Below, in pieces: positions 5,664 to 12,774 of a stretch of DNA of 64,000 nucleotides. The stretch's first letter is position 1. Every line of letters begins with the position of its first letter. The translations under genes were made by a program, and so were the position numbers. Origin of the DNA: a virus; the IMG/VR virus record IMGVR_UViG_3300000117_000011, positions 1-64,000 of that record; one strand, given 5' to 3'. The notes below the pieces were generated by a model that was given only the letters and a program-made list of their open reading frames with translations, did not search any database and was not told where the DNA came from.

Positions 5664-5806
5664 ACTTGTTTGTTTAGTTCGTTAACTGTTTTTAATATAT
5701 TCTGAATTTCATCTTCGTCAAAACATTCTCTATTAACAGCTTCTTGCAGTGTTCTAATTAAAATATTGATACATACTAATTGTTTGTGATTTATTAAATA
5801 ATTCAT
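5660..5806 (-). CDS. Small leftward gene, 48 aa
   Basis: A 48-codon frame (start MNYLINHKQLVCINILIRTL, end NILKTVNELNKQV) fills the space between two rightward genes. It predicts two short helices and an acidic middle. TATAAT reading leftward is at 5811-5816, very close to the start, so the message would be almost leaderless; no clear -35 is seen. The frame covers nearly the whole gap and its composition is coding-like. Function unknown. Confidence 0.5.
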   Translation of the reverse strand: MNYLINHKQLVCINILIRTLQEAVNRECFDEDEIQNILKTVNELNKQV

Positions 5807-5847
5807 GATAATTATAGTATGATAAGATTAGAAAGTTTACAATTAAC

Positions 5848-6105
5848 ATGAAAAAGACAGTAAAATATATTGCAATTTGCTTAACTTTCTTTTTAGTATC
5901 TGTAACTTCATGTTCAGAGAAAAAAGAAGACATTAAATTGCCTAGAACAGAGTGTGAGCAGATAAAAGACATTGTTACAGATTGTTTAGGGTTATATCGA
6001 GGTGCTTTAGGATATATAAAAAGTTGTGGTAATATATCTTTGTCTGAAATTAAATCTCTTGCAAGCTGTGAAGAAATATTTGAGTATATAGAAAACAAGG
6101 ATTAA
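5848..6105 (+). CDS. Predicted lipoprotein, 85 aa
   Basis: A basic start (MKKTVK) and a hydrophobic core (YIAICLTFFLVSV) are followed by the lipobox SVTSC, with the modified Cys at residue 22. That is a standard signal for a lipoprotein of a Gram-negative cell. The mature part is about 64 aa with four more Cys, which could form disulphides in the periplasm. An outer-membrane spanin subunit or a superinfection-exclusion lipoprotein are candidates. A spanin partner is not recognised beside it, and the muramidase at 7608 is on the other strand. It sits two bases before the next gene, so they are probably cotranscribed. Confidence 0.65.
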   Translation: MKKTVKYIAICLTFFLVSVTSCSEKKEDIKLPRTECEQIKDIVTDCLGLYRGALGYIKSCGNISLSEIKSLASCEEIFEYIENKD

Positions 6106-6107
6106 TA

Positions 6108-7589
6108 ATGAAAAGGCAAGAATATAAGTTGTTAGTAGAAAACTGGAATACTTTTTTAGTTAAAGAAGAAGAAAACTATAGTTTAATTGAGCAAAATATA
6201 AATAGCAATGCTGAGTTGTTGTATCTTTTAGAGTGGGGTGATAAACTTGAAAGATTAATCGTAGAAAGTGGTAACTATTTACTATTAGAAAGCTTACATG
6301 AATCAAATAGTTTTCTTGGAAAACTAATTAGATTAAAAGATAAAGTTAAAAGTTCATTTAAAGTTAGAAAAGATGCTATAGATGGTGAAGGCAACAAAGT
6401 CAAGTACGATGATAGCGAAGAAAGTCAAGTAAAACAAGAGTATACTAAGCTTGCTAAAGCAGGCATGTCAGCGATGGCTGCAATTAAAATTGCAACTATC
6501 ATTATGACAGCTTTGACTCCAAATAGCTTAGCAGCTGGCAGCGCGCCAAAGAATTTTCAAGAACTTCCTCCCGGTGTTCAACAACTAATTTCTGCTGAAA
6601 CGAAAATACCTGCTAAAGATTTGACTAGAATTCAATCTATGGAATTTAATGATTTTCATATAGGGCCTAGAACGCAAAATTTAGAGTTCGATGCAAAGAA
6701 AATAGGACCAAGTGAAGAGTTTAAAGCAGAATTAGCATTAGCTGCTGCGAAGAACGTTGCAGACGAACCAGAAAAAGTAAAAAAAGAAACAGCTTTAGAA
6801 CTTCTTGATAAGTTAGGTTTGAAAGGAGGCTTACCAGATGACTTTGAAAAAGGTTCTGCTGAAGGTCGTGCAACATCATTAGGTATAGATACATCAGGTC
6901 CAGTTACAGTATTGAATTCTTTTGAATCTTCAGAAGAAGCAGACATGGAACTAGCTAATAATATTGTCAAGCTCATGGCAAGTCAAACAGACTTAGGTAA
7001 AACAGATGTTAAGACATATGATTATTCACCGACACAAGATGAATTCAAGCAATCTTTAAATAATTTTAAAAGTCTAGACAAGTCAACTAAAATAAAGCTT
7101 TTGAGAGCTGCAAAACTTAAAGCAATAAAGGATTTAATGGAAAAGCATCCTAAGATTTTTGATAAAGCAAAGTCATGGACGAGTACTATTTGGGGATTTG
7201 AAGGAGAGGGTGCAGGAAAAGATGTTTCTGATATGGGACATCATAAAGCGGAAGGTTCTAAAGAAGCTAGAGTTTTGAGCTCGTTATATGGTGCTTTTAC
7301 TGATGATGACTTTGATTTTAGCGAAGTAAAAACATTTCAAGATCTTGAAAAAGTTATTGATGGTCATAATAGTTTTGCTCAAGTTACAGGTGACAACTCT
7401 CTTGCAGATGATGTAAAAGGATCAATTGTTACTTATGTATTGAAAAACTGTACAGACGCAGGTTTAGAAGATCTTGAATCTAATTTAAGTGGAGTAAAAC
7501 ACATTGATCAAGACTTAGAAAAGATTACAGATGCAGCAACTACTTTTAAAATTAGCGGAACTCAAGATTCTTATACAAAACTTAGGTAA
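6108..7589 (+). CDS. Large tagged protein, 493 aa
   Basis: Begins MKRQEYKLLVENWNTFLVK, the clearest type B tag (L-V-E, residues 9-11). A hydrophobic segment lies around residues 118-145 (MSAMAAIKIATIIMTAL, then an Ala/Ser-rich turn like a signal cleavage region). The long remainder is helical and charged, and I recognise no domain. The size, the tag and one membrane-capable segment fit an ejected internal protein that could insert in the host envelope. The gene meets the leftward muramidase tail to tail, with small palindromes AGTTTAAACT (7592-7601) and GTTTATAAAC between and within the ends. Confidence 0.6.
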   Translation: MKRQEYKLLVENWNTFLVKEEENYSLIEQNINSNAELLYLLEWGDKLERLIVESGNYLLLESLHESNSFLGKLIRLKDKVKSSFKVRKDAIDGEGNKVKYDDSEESQVKQEYTKLAKAGMSAMAAIKIATIIMTALTPNSLAAGSAPKNFQELPPGVQQLISAETKIPAKDLTRIQSMEFNDFHIGPRTQNLEFDAKKIGPSEEFKAELALAAAKNVADEPEKVKKETALELLDKLGLKGGLPDDFEKGSAEGRATSLGIDTSGPVTVLNSFESSEEADMELANNIVKLMASQTDLGKTDVKTYDYSPTQDEFKQSLNNFKSLDKSTKIKLLRAAKLKAIKDLMEKHPKIFDKAKSWTSTIWGFEGEGAGKDVSDMGHHKAEGSKEARVLSSLYGAFTDDDFDFSEVKTFQDLEKVIDGHNSFAQVTGDNSLADDVKGSIVTYVLKNCTDAGLEDLESNLSGVKHIDQDLEKITDAATTFKISGTQDSYTKLR

Positions 7590-7607
7590 TAAGTTTAAAC
7601 TCAAATA

Positions 7608-8900
7608 CTAGACAAATAAATGTTTATAAACTCTTTTAAGAGATTCATTGCTGCTTTTATCTTGAAAATTTTTCGGTGTAATAGATATTCTTATTTCTTC
7701 AATGCCTGTTTTAATTAGTTCATAATTTTTTTGAGGTCTGCCGCTTCTTTCTAAATCACTATGATATTTTGTTTTACCTCTTACTGTACCATCATCATTA
7801 AAGTTGTACAATATTTCTTCAGCAGCAATTTCAAATAAATTAATAGCAACTTCAACTTCTTCTTCGCTTAAGTCTTCGCTGTCTAAGACTATAGCTGCGT
7901 GACGCATTGTTTCGTTAAAGTTTTTAAACTTATCTAAAAATCCCGGGCCCATATTGTAAGCCATGTCATAAAAAGCTTGCTTTGTATCTTCAGGAAGTAC
8001 TTTAAAATATTTTACTTTGTTCATTTCATCAATTACGTGAGCAACTTCTTTATCTGCAGCGAGACCTGCTTGATCTAAGTTTATAGGATCAGTACTTGAT
8101 GCATTATCATCTTGAATTGAATAAGTAGTAAAAAACTTTTCACGCCATCCCGGGAGTGTTTTTTCTATCCACTCGGCTTTACTTACACCTTTTTTACTTT
8201 GTTCTTTGAAATCTTTTTCTAATTCTTCATGTTCACCTTCATCAAGATCTGAAGTAGAAAAAGCTTTTGTTCCATGACCAACACTCCATTGATGGTGGTC
8301 TAGATATGGTAGTCCTCTAAAACCTTCGTGACTAAGAATACTTTGTTTAACTTTTTCTTTGTCAATACTTGAGTCGTATTCTATAGAGAATTTAAGATCT
8401 TCACTTTCACTTTTGTTTTTAATTTCGCTAAATGTTTTTTCAATTTTGCTTTTTTCTTCTGGATTTTGTTTGATTAGAGCATCTTTAACTGCATCTTCAG
8501 TTTTTTCTTGTTGAGCAGAGTACGTTTGACCACTACCTTGACTGCTCCCAGGAAATTTAACATGATCAGGTATACAGTTCCAAAGAGCTACAATCATTCC
8601 AAGCGTTACCAATCCTCTTGACGCATAACTTTTAAGACTATTGTACTTTGGTTCTATTGCAGTTAATGCTTTAAATTCTTTGCTTTGTTCGTCAGGTGTA
8701 TCTTTATCTACATAAACATTTTCTTTTCCTACAGGTCTTAAGCCAGTCTGAACATATTTTTCAGGGTCAGATCCTGGTGGATGAGAAGAAACTGGTGTTA
8801 AATTAACATACCTTTTTGAGCTGTCGTCTTCTATTCCTGATTCTATTAAGAATTTTTTTATTAAATAGTGATTTTTTTTATTTTCTGCTATAATAATCAT
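7608..8900 (-). CDS. T4-lysozyme-like muramidase (GH24) with tag and membrane segment, 430 aa
   Basis: It would cut the peptidoglycan glycan chain. The catalytic region is at residues ~187-400: SHEGFRGLPYLD gives Glu192 and Asp201, with Ser206 where T4 lysozyme has Thr26. YDMAYNMGPGFLDKFKNF matches the family's second conserved block, and a distal SGRPQKNYELI follows. T4 lysozyme is only 164 aa, so most of this protein is extra. The N terminus has I-A-E and FLIE (residue 20) tag-like sites, a charged linker and a hydrophobic stretch at ~95-110 (GLVTLGMIVALW). A free endolysin normally lacks this; an internal virion muramidase or a membrane-tethered one is more likely. AAAGG lies six bases before the start. 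Confidence 0.75.
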   Translation of the reverse strand: MIIIAENKKNHYLIKKFLIESGIEDDSSKRYVNLTPVSSHPPGSDPEKYVQTGLRPVGKENVYVDKDTPDEQSKEFKALTAIEPKYNSLKSYASRGLVTLGMIVALWNCIPDHVKFPGSSQGSGQTYSAQQEKTEDAVKDALIKQNPEEKSKIEKTFSEIKNKSESEDLKFSIEYDSSIDKEKVKQSILSHEGFRGLPYLDHHQWSVGHGTKAFSTSDLDEGEHEELEKDFKEQSKKGVSKAEWIEKTLPGWREKFFTTYSIQDDNASSTDPINLDQAGLAADKEVAHVIDEMNKVKYFKVLPEDTKQAFYDMAYNMGPGFLDKFKNFNETMRHAAIVLDSEDLSEEEVEVAINLFEIAAEEILYNFNDDGTVRGKTKYHSDLERSGRPQKNYELIKTGIEEIRISITPKNFQDKSSNESLKRVYKHLFV

Positions 8901-8945
8901 ACAATACCTTTGATTTTATATTTAAGTATAATTATGAGAGACAAA

Positions 8946-9239
8946 ATGAATAATGACGATTTATATATAATTCAGTCAGATGTAACTGGAATGATAAAAA
9001 TAGGTAGATCTAAAAACCCAGAAAAAAGACTGAAACAGCTTCAAACTGGTAATCCAAATAAGTTAAAATTAATAGCTTCTTTTAAAGGAGAAGGATGGAA
9101 AGAAAAGAATATTCATGAAAGATTAAAAAGATATCGTCTTGAAGGTGAATGGTTTAGTTACGATTGCATAGGAAGCATTCCTGATAATCATTATGAACAA
9201 ATATCTTTTGGCTCATTTGATGACTGGTGGGATAATTAA
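8946..9239 (+). CDS. T5orf172 (GIY-YIG-like) domain protein, 97 aa
   Basis: A single small domain: YIIQSDVTGMIKIGRSKNP, then RLKQLQTGNPNKLKL, IHERLKRYRLEGEWFSY. This is the pattern of the T5orf172/MUG113 group of the GIY-YIG nuclease superfamily. A GIY-YIG-type fold suggests DNA cleavage or DNA binding. It is short, with no separate DNA-recognition region, so it may be a stand-alone nuclease or a remnant of a mobile one. The start at 8946 is taken because GAGAG precedes it at five bases. The upstream ATG at 8934 directly follows a TATAAT (8927-8932), which may be its promoter. Confidence 0.75.
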   Translation: MNNDDLYIIQSDVTGMIKIGRSKNPEKRLKQLQTGNPNKLKLIASFKGEGWKEKNIHERLKRYRLEGEWFSYDCIGSIPDNHYEQISFGSFDDWWDN

Positions 9240-9265
9240 TTTAATAGATACTTAAAGGGAAAAAA

Positions 9266-9955
9266 ATGAATACAAAAGATTATTTTTATCTGTTTAATGA
9301 GTGGAAACGTTTTTTAGTTAAAGAAGACAACAATATCTTAAATATCGATAGTCAAATTCAAAAAGCAATAAAAAAAACAAGTGAGCTTAATAGACAAAAA
9401 TTAAAAATAGACATCCTAAAAGAAGGAAACGAGTATACTTTAATCGCAAACTTTGTAGACGAAAGCAATGAAAATCATATTATAGAGGAAATAGCAGATA
9501 TATCATTTAGAAAATTCCCGTACAGTCAAGTAAAAGATCAGAAAGGAATTGAAAGAAATGCTTATATAATCGAGCGCACTAAAATTGTCAAGTATGACTT
9601 AGGGCCTTTAATGTATGATTTAATAATTGAATTTGTCTCAGGTGACAATTCTGTATTGTGTCCTGATAGATTTGAAATTTCTAGTGAGGCTCAAAACTTA
9701 TGGTTAAATTATTTTAATAAAAGACCCGAAGTGAAAACTGTCCAGCTTGATATCGAAAATGATAGTTTAGATGACAAAGAATTTCCAAACTTAACGCCAG
9801 ATTGGCGAGATGATTTTTATCAAAATGTATCAATAGAAGATAAAGGTAAAGAGTGGTTTAACAGTCCTTTTTCAAAAGGATACTACAAAGATAATAGTTA
9901 CGTTATTAATCAATTAAATCTTAATAATGATATCTTTATTTTAAATATAAAATAA
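9266..9955 (+). CDS. GNAT-like protein, paralogue of the gene at 4881, 229 aa
   Basis: Same architecture as the 260-aa protein at 4881: a tag-like start (MNTKDYFYLFNEWKRFLVKE), then a body with YDLGPLMYDLIIEF and PDRFEISSEAQNLWLNYF near residues 110-155, and an acidic C terminus ending in a hydrophobic strand. The tag keeps the aromatic pattern but lacks an (L/I)-x-E site, so processing may differ. An acyltransferase-like fold is a guess from the Gly-rich turn. AAAGGG precedes the start. Its separation from the paralogue by 3.6 kb of unrelated genes suggests an old duplication. Confidence 0.6.
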   Translation: MNTKDYFYLFNEWKRFLVKEDNNILNIDSQIQKAIKKTSELNRQKLKIDILKEGNEYTLIANFVDESNENHIIEEIADISFRKFPYSQVKDQKGIERNAYIIERTKIVKYDLGPLMYDLIIEFVSGDNSVLCPDRFEISSEAQNLWLNYFNKRPEVKTVQLDIENDSLDDKEFPNLTPDWRDDFYQNVSIEDKGKEWFNSPFSKGYYKDNSYVINQLNLNNDIFILNIK

Positions 9956-9972
9956 ACTAACAAGGCTTAACT

Positions 9973-10896
9973 ATGAAAGATTTTTTTCTGGAAGAAATTA
10001 AAAAAAGTGGTGGATATTCTTGTTACCATGCACATTTTGACAAAGCTTATTTGATAACTCCTGAAATATTTGAAAAATGCCAATCATCGCTTCAGGAAAA
10101 ATGGAAGCTGTACAGAGGATTTAAAATAAATTACACAAAAGAAACACTTTTAAACAGAATGTCAAAATGTATAGTTAACATGATTAATCAGGACGTGAAA
10201 TATGTCAGAACTTTTGTTGATGCTGATAGTATTGTTGAACAAAAATGTATTGATGCTGCTTTGTGTTTAAAAGAAATTTATAGAGACGAGATAAAAATAG
10301 ATATAGCAATACAACCTCTTGAAGGGTTAGAAAAAACAAAAAGTAAAGAAAACTTTCTAGAAGCTTGCATGAAATCTGATTTTATTGGCGGTCTTCCAGA
10401 CCGAGATTCTTCACCAGATAATCATTTAGATTTGTTGTTTGGTTTAGCAAAAAGTCTTAATAAACCTGTTGACATACACGTTGGTCAAAACAATATCCCG
10501 TCTGAAAAAGAAACAGAGCTTGTGTTGGACAAAATAGAAGAACACAAACTTAAACAAAAAGTTAGTTTAGTTCACTGTATTTCACTTTCTTGTCAAGATG
10601 AGAGCTATATAAGACACCAGGCAAATCGTATGCAGCAATTAAACGTTGATGTGATAGTTTGTCCAAGCGCAGCAATAAGTATGAAGCAGAATCATTCTGT
10701 ATACTCTCCTGTTCATAATTCAATAGCACCTGTCAAGATACTTTTAGAAGAAGGTGTCAATGTTAAATTAGGTATAGACAACATTGAAGATTTATTTATG
10801 CCTTTAGTAGACGGTGACATGTGGTTTGAAACAAGATTGTTAATGGAGGCAACAAGAATTTATGATTTGAAAAAAATACTAAATATAGTAACCTAG
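9973..10896 (+). CDS. Amidohydrolase-superfamily protein, cytosine-deaminase-like, 307 aa
   Basis: A TIM-barrel metal hydrolase. The first metal motif is HAHFDK (His19, His21), followed later by DIHVGQ (third His), VHCISLS (fourth His) and the metal Asp in KLGIDNIEDLF, with PLVDGDMW after it. The HxHxDK start and the GIDN-D-F-P-GDGDM ending are characteristic of the cytosine deaminase/ammelide hydrolase branch. Cellular cytosine deaminases are around 420 aa; this one lacks the N-terminal beta sandwich and much of the C terminus. A role in pyrimidine or modified-base metabolism during infection is plausible; the substrate cannot be read from sequence. AAGG precedes the start. Its stop overlaps a convergent stop by four bases. 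Confidence 0.75.
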   Translation: MKDFFLEEIKKSGGYSCYHAHFDKAYLITPEIFEKCQSSLQEKWKLYRGFKINYTKETLLNRMSKCIVNMINQDVKYVRTFVDADSIVEQKCIDAALCLKEIYRDEIKIDIAIQPLEGLEKTKSKENFLEACMKSDFIGGLPDRDSSPDNHLDLLFGLAKSLNKPVDIHVGQNNIPSEKETELVLDKIEEHKLKQKVSLVHCISLSCQDESYIRHQANRMQQLNVDVIVCPSAAISMKQNHSVYSPVHNSIAPVKILLEEGVNVKLGIDNIEDLFMPLVDGDMWFETRLLMEATRIYDLKKILNIVT

Positions 10897-11366
10897 TCTT
10901 TGTCTAATCTAGGAATCCATTCATCAACTTCACTCGGGAGAACAACGTCAGACTGTTTTTTTGTTTTAATAGGTTTTTCTCCATTACTAAAAACTGAAAG
11001 TTTGTCAATTACAGCATTTTGCAATTCAAATATTTGTTCTCTTAATAACTGCATTTGAATTTGAGAGTCACGTAAGCGTGCTATTAAGGCAGCACGGTCA
11101 GCATTGGCAGTAGCAAGTTTATCCTTTAACTCTTCAACTTCAGATGGATCCCGACCAGATGCAATTGCGAGCATAGAAGAAATACTGCCTGTGAGCATAC
11201 CTATAATACCAATTAGAATATCACGATTTTCTTCAACAATTTTTGTTGTTGATAAAAAATAAATAAGCTCACAAATAAGTGCCATAAATACAACACTAGC
11301 CCACCAACCACGTTTGGCTTTGTCACTTTTTGTAAATTGTTTGTTTGTTTTTTCTTTCTCTGCCAT
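10893..11366 (-). CDS. Two-helix membrane protein with coiled coil, 157 aa
   Basis: Two hydrophobic helices at residues ~22-38 (WASVVFMALICELIYFL) and ~49-68 (ILIGIIGMLTGSISSML), then a heptad-like region from ~72 to 122 (ELKDKLATANADRAALIARL and onward), and a basic tail. This shape is seen in phage holin-like proteins and in small membrane effectors. It is the last gene of the leftward operon with the cyclase and lies three bases after it, so a shared membrane function is possible. No cyclic-nucleotide-binding domain is seen. AGGA lies about nine bases before the start. Confidence 0.65.
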   Translation of the reverse strand: MAEKEKTNKQFTKSDKAKRGWWASVVFMALICELIYFLSTTKIVEENRDILIGIIGMLTGSISSMLAIASGRDPSEVEELKDKLATANADRAALIARLRDSQIQMQLLREQIFELQNAVIDKLSVFSNGEKPIKTKKQSDVVLPSEVDEWIPRLDKD

Positions 11367-11369
11367 GAT

Positions 11370-12248
11370 TTAAGATCCTATTAGTATGTTATACAGAAAT
11401 ATATATATATTTTGCAGTAAAGGATACACCCAGCCAATATAATGTTTTAAATCTATTCCTGTCATAGTGTAAAAAATTGCATTTCCATGGAAAGTATTAG
11501 CAGTCTTGATAAGACCCCAAACTAAATAACAAAATATCAAAAAGGAAAGTCTATATATAAACCACCAAAACAATTCATTTAGCGTTTTATTTCTCAATCT
11601 TGTTTTAATTTTTTTTGCGCCACCAATTCGCTTTGCTTTTTCGCCATCTGGAGGTGGTTGTAATTGTGATTCTATTAAACCAATAGCATAAATAGATTCA
11701 GGTTCAGCAACACCTTTAAATTTATATAATCCTACAAGCGCTGACAGGGCTTTTTTAGGTATGTATGGACTCCGGTGCCCATATTTTTTATATTGTATAA
11801 ACGCAGATTTTGAGAGCAATATTTGTTCTTCTCCACATATAGACATAGTTCTTGCTGCAATATTTTTTCCAATTCCTTCAAGGTTAATTCTTTTCCCGCC
11901 AGCTCTTACGATATGTGCTTCAGACTTAACAATAAGCATTTTATCCCAATGTATTCCTACTCTACTACGAAAAGGAAACTTCTTTTTTCGAAGAAACTTT
12001 TTATAGTCAAAAGCAAAACCAATTGAATCTGAAACTTTTGAAAACATCATTAAATGACCATCAGAAGCATCTATTAATTGGCCGTTGTGTCTTGCAATAA
12101 AATTCATGACTGCTTTATCATGAATTCCGAACCACATTGCTGATATTCTTGAGCCATTTTTCTGCACAAACTTAGTACTACCAATTATATCTGTCAAGAC
12201 AATTGCAATATGAGATTCAATCATATTCTCAGGTAAATAATTACTCAT
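11370..12248 (-). CDS. Membrane-anchored class III nucleotide cyclase, 292 aa
   Basis: Class III cyclases make cyclic mononucleotides such as cAMP or cGMP from NTPs. The catalytic domain covers about residues 12-190. The metal-binding Asp residues are in TDIIGST (D20) and ASDGHLMMF (D63). The strand RSRVGIH is conserved. GIGKNIAARTM supplies the transition-state Asn129 and Arg133, followed by EEQILLSKSAF. The base-specifying Lys before the second metal Asp is not present (LIDASDG), so the nucleotide made cannot be predicted. Two hydrophobic helices follow at ~220-246 and ~265-290, an unusual C-terminal anchor. The start at ATG 12248 is preferred to an upstream GTG at 12260. It lies in an operon with a Cys-rich protein and a membrane protein. 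Confidence 0.8.
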   Translation of the reverse strand: MSNYLPENMIESHIAIVLTDIIGSTKFVQKNGSRISAMWFGIHDKAVMNFIARHNGQLIDASDGHLMMFSKVSDSIGFAFDYKKFLRKKKFPFRSRVGIHWDKMLIVKSEAHIVRAGGKRINLEGIGKNIAARTMSICGEEQILLSKSAFIQYKKYGHRSPYIPKKALSALVGLYKFKGVAEPESIYAIGLIESQLQPPPDGEKAKRIGGAKKIKTRLRNKTLNELFWWFIYRLSFLIFCYLVWGLIKTANTFHGNAIFYTMTGIDLKHYIGWVYPLLQNIYIFLYNILIGS

Positions 12249-12447
12249 TTTTACACACACATTTATCTGATATATTTAGACATTCATAACAAATGCAATC
12301 AGGCCATTTACATTCTAAAGCTATAATGTTACATTTACAATTATATTTAATACATTCACAATCTTTGTTGTCCAGATTACATAAAGGACAAATGTGGTCT
12401 TCTGGAATTGGCTTTGTAAAGTCTCTTATATTTTCTTGAGAAGACAT
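12241..12447 (-). CDS. Cysteine-rich, probably zinc-binding protein, 68 aa
   Basis: Residues ~20 to the end contain many Cys in short spacings: CPLCNLDNKDCECIKYNC, then CKC, CKWPDCICYEC, CVC. This would bind two or more zinc ions or form a disulphide-rich knot; there is no signal peptide, so zinc is more likely. The ATG at 12447 is chosen because AAGGA lies six bases upstream; the ATG at 12453 is too close to it. It is the first gene of the leftward operon and its stop overlaps the cyclase start by eight bases. A regulatory or scaffold role beside the cyclase is speculation. Confidence 0.6.
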   Translation of the reverse strand: MSSQENIRDFTKPIPEDHICPLCNLDNKDCECIKYNCKCNIIALECKWPDCICYECLNISDKCVCKNE

Positions 12448-12509
12448 TTGCATTCCTTTTTGTTTGATATGTAAATAATTATCTGTAGGAATAGTAGAAT
12501 AGAGGTTAT

Positions 12510-12773
12510 ATGTTTGATAAAACTCCCCTGAAAAGTAAAAAGTTTATTGCTTATTTAACGGCTGACGTTGGTTGGAAAATAGTAATTTTATATATGTTGA
12601 CACACTTAAAATCAAAGTTAGAAGCTGGCGAACTAACTTTTTTAATGACAGTTGTTGTTACAAGTGGTGTAATTCAAATAGGCTATATACTAGGTCAAGC
12701 AGCATTAGATAAATATATTAATGCTGCTGTTGAAATTCTTGATAAAGATGATCAAGAAAAAAAGGAAAAATAA
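12510..12773 (+). CDS. Small two-helix membrane protein, 87 aa
   Basis: Begins MFDKTPLKSKKFIAYL, with hydrophobic helices at about residues 13-32 (FIAYLTADVGWKIVILYML) and 44-66 (FLMTVVVTSGVIQIGYILG), and a charged C-terminal tail. Similar TPL-SKKF-A two-helix proteins are known to me from marine T4-like phages, where their role is unclear. A holin-like or host-membrane-modifying role is possible. AGAGG precedes the start with a six-base spacer. Confidence 0.65.
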   Translation: MFDKTPLKSKKFIAYLTADVGWKIVILYMLTHLKSKLEAGELTFLMTVVVTSGVIQIGYILGQAALDKYINAAVEILDKDDQEKKEK

Positions 12774-12774
12774 A

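Noticed and set aside
7590-7631. Bidirectional terminator between the convergent genes
   Set aside because: AGTTTAAACT and GTTTATAAAC are short AT-only palindromes with no stable stem, and the second lies in the muramidase coding end.
10893-12447. Calling the cyclase operon a Pycsar system
   Set aside because: Pycsar needs a cyclic-nucleotide-binding effector. Neither neighbour shows such a domain, and the cyclase's membrane anchor differs from PycC, so only the enzyme class is called.
12721-12774. Longer version of the 140-aa protein starting at 12721
   Set aside because: It lies inside the previous gene. The ATG at 12775 follows a ribosome site directly after the previous stop.
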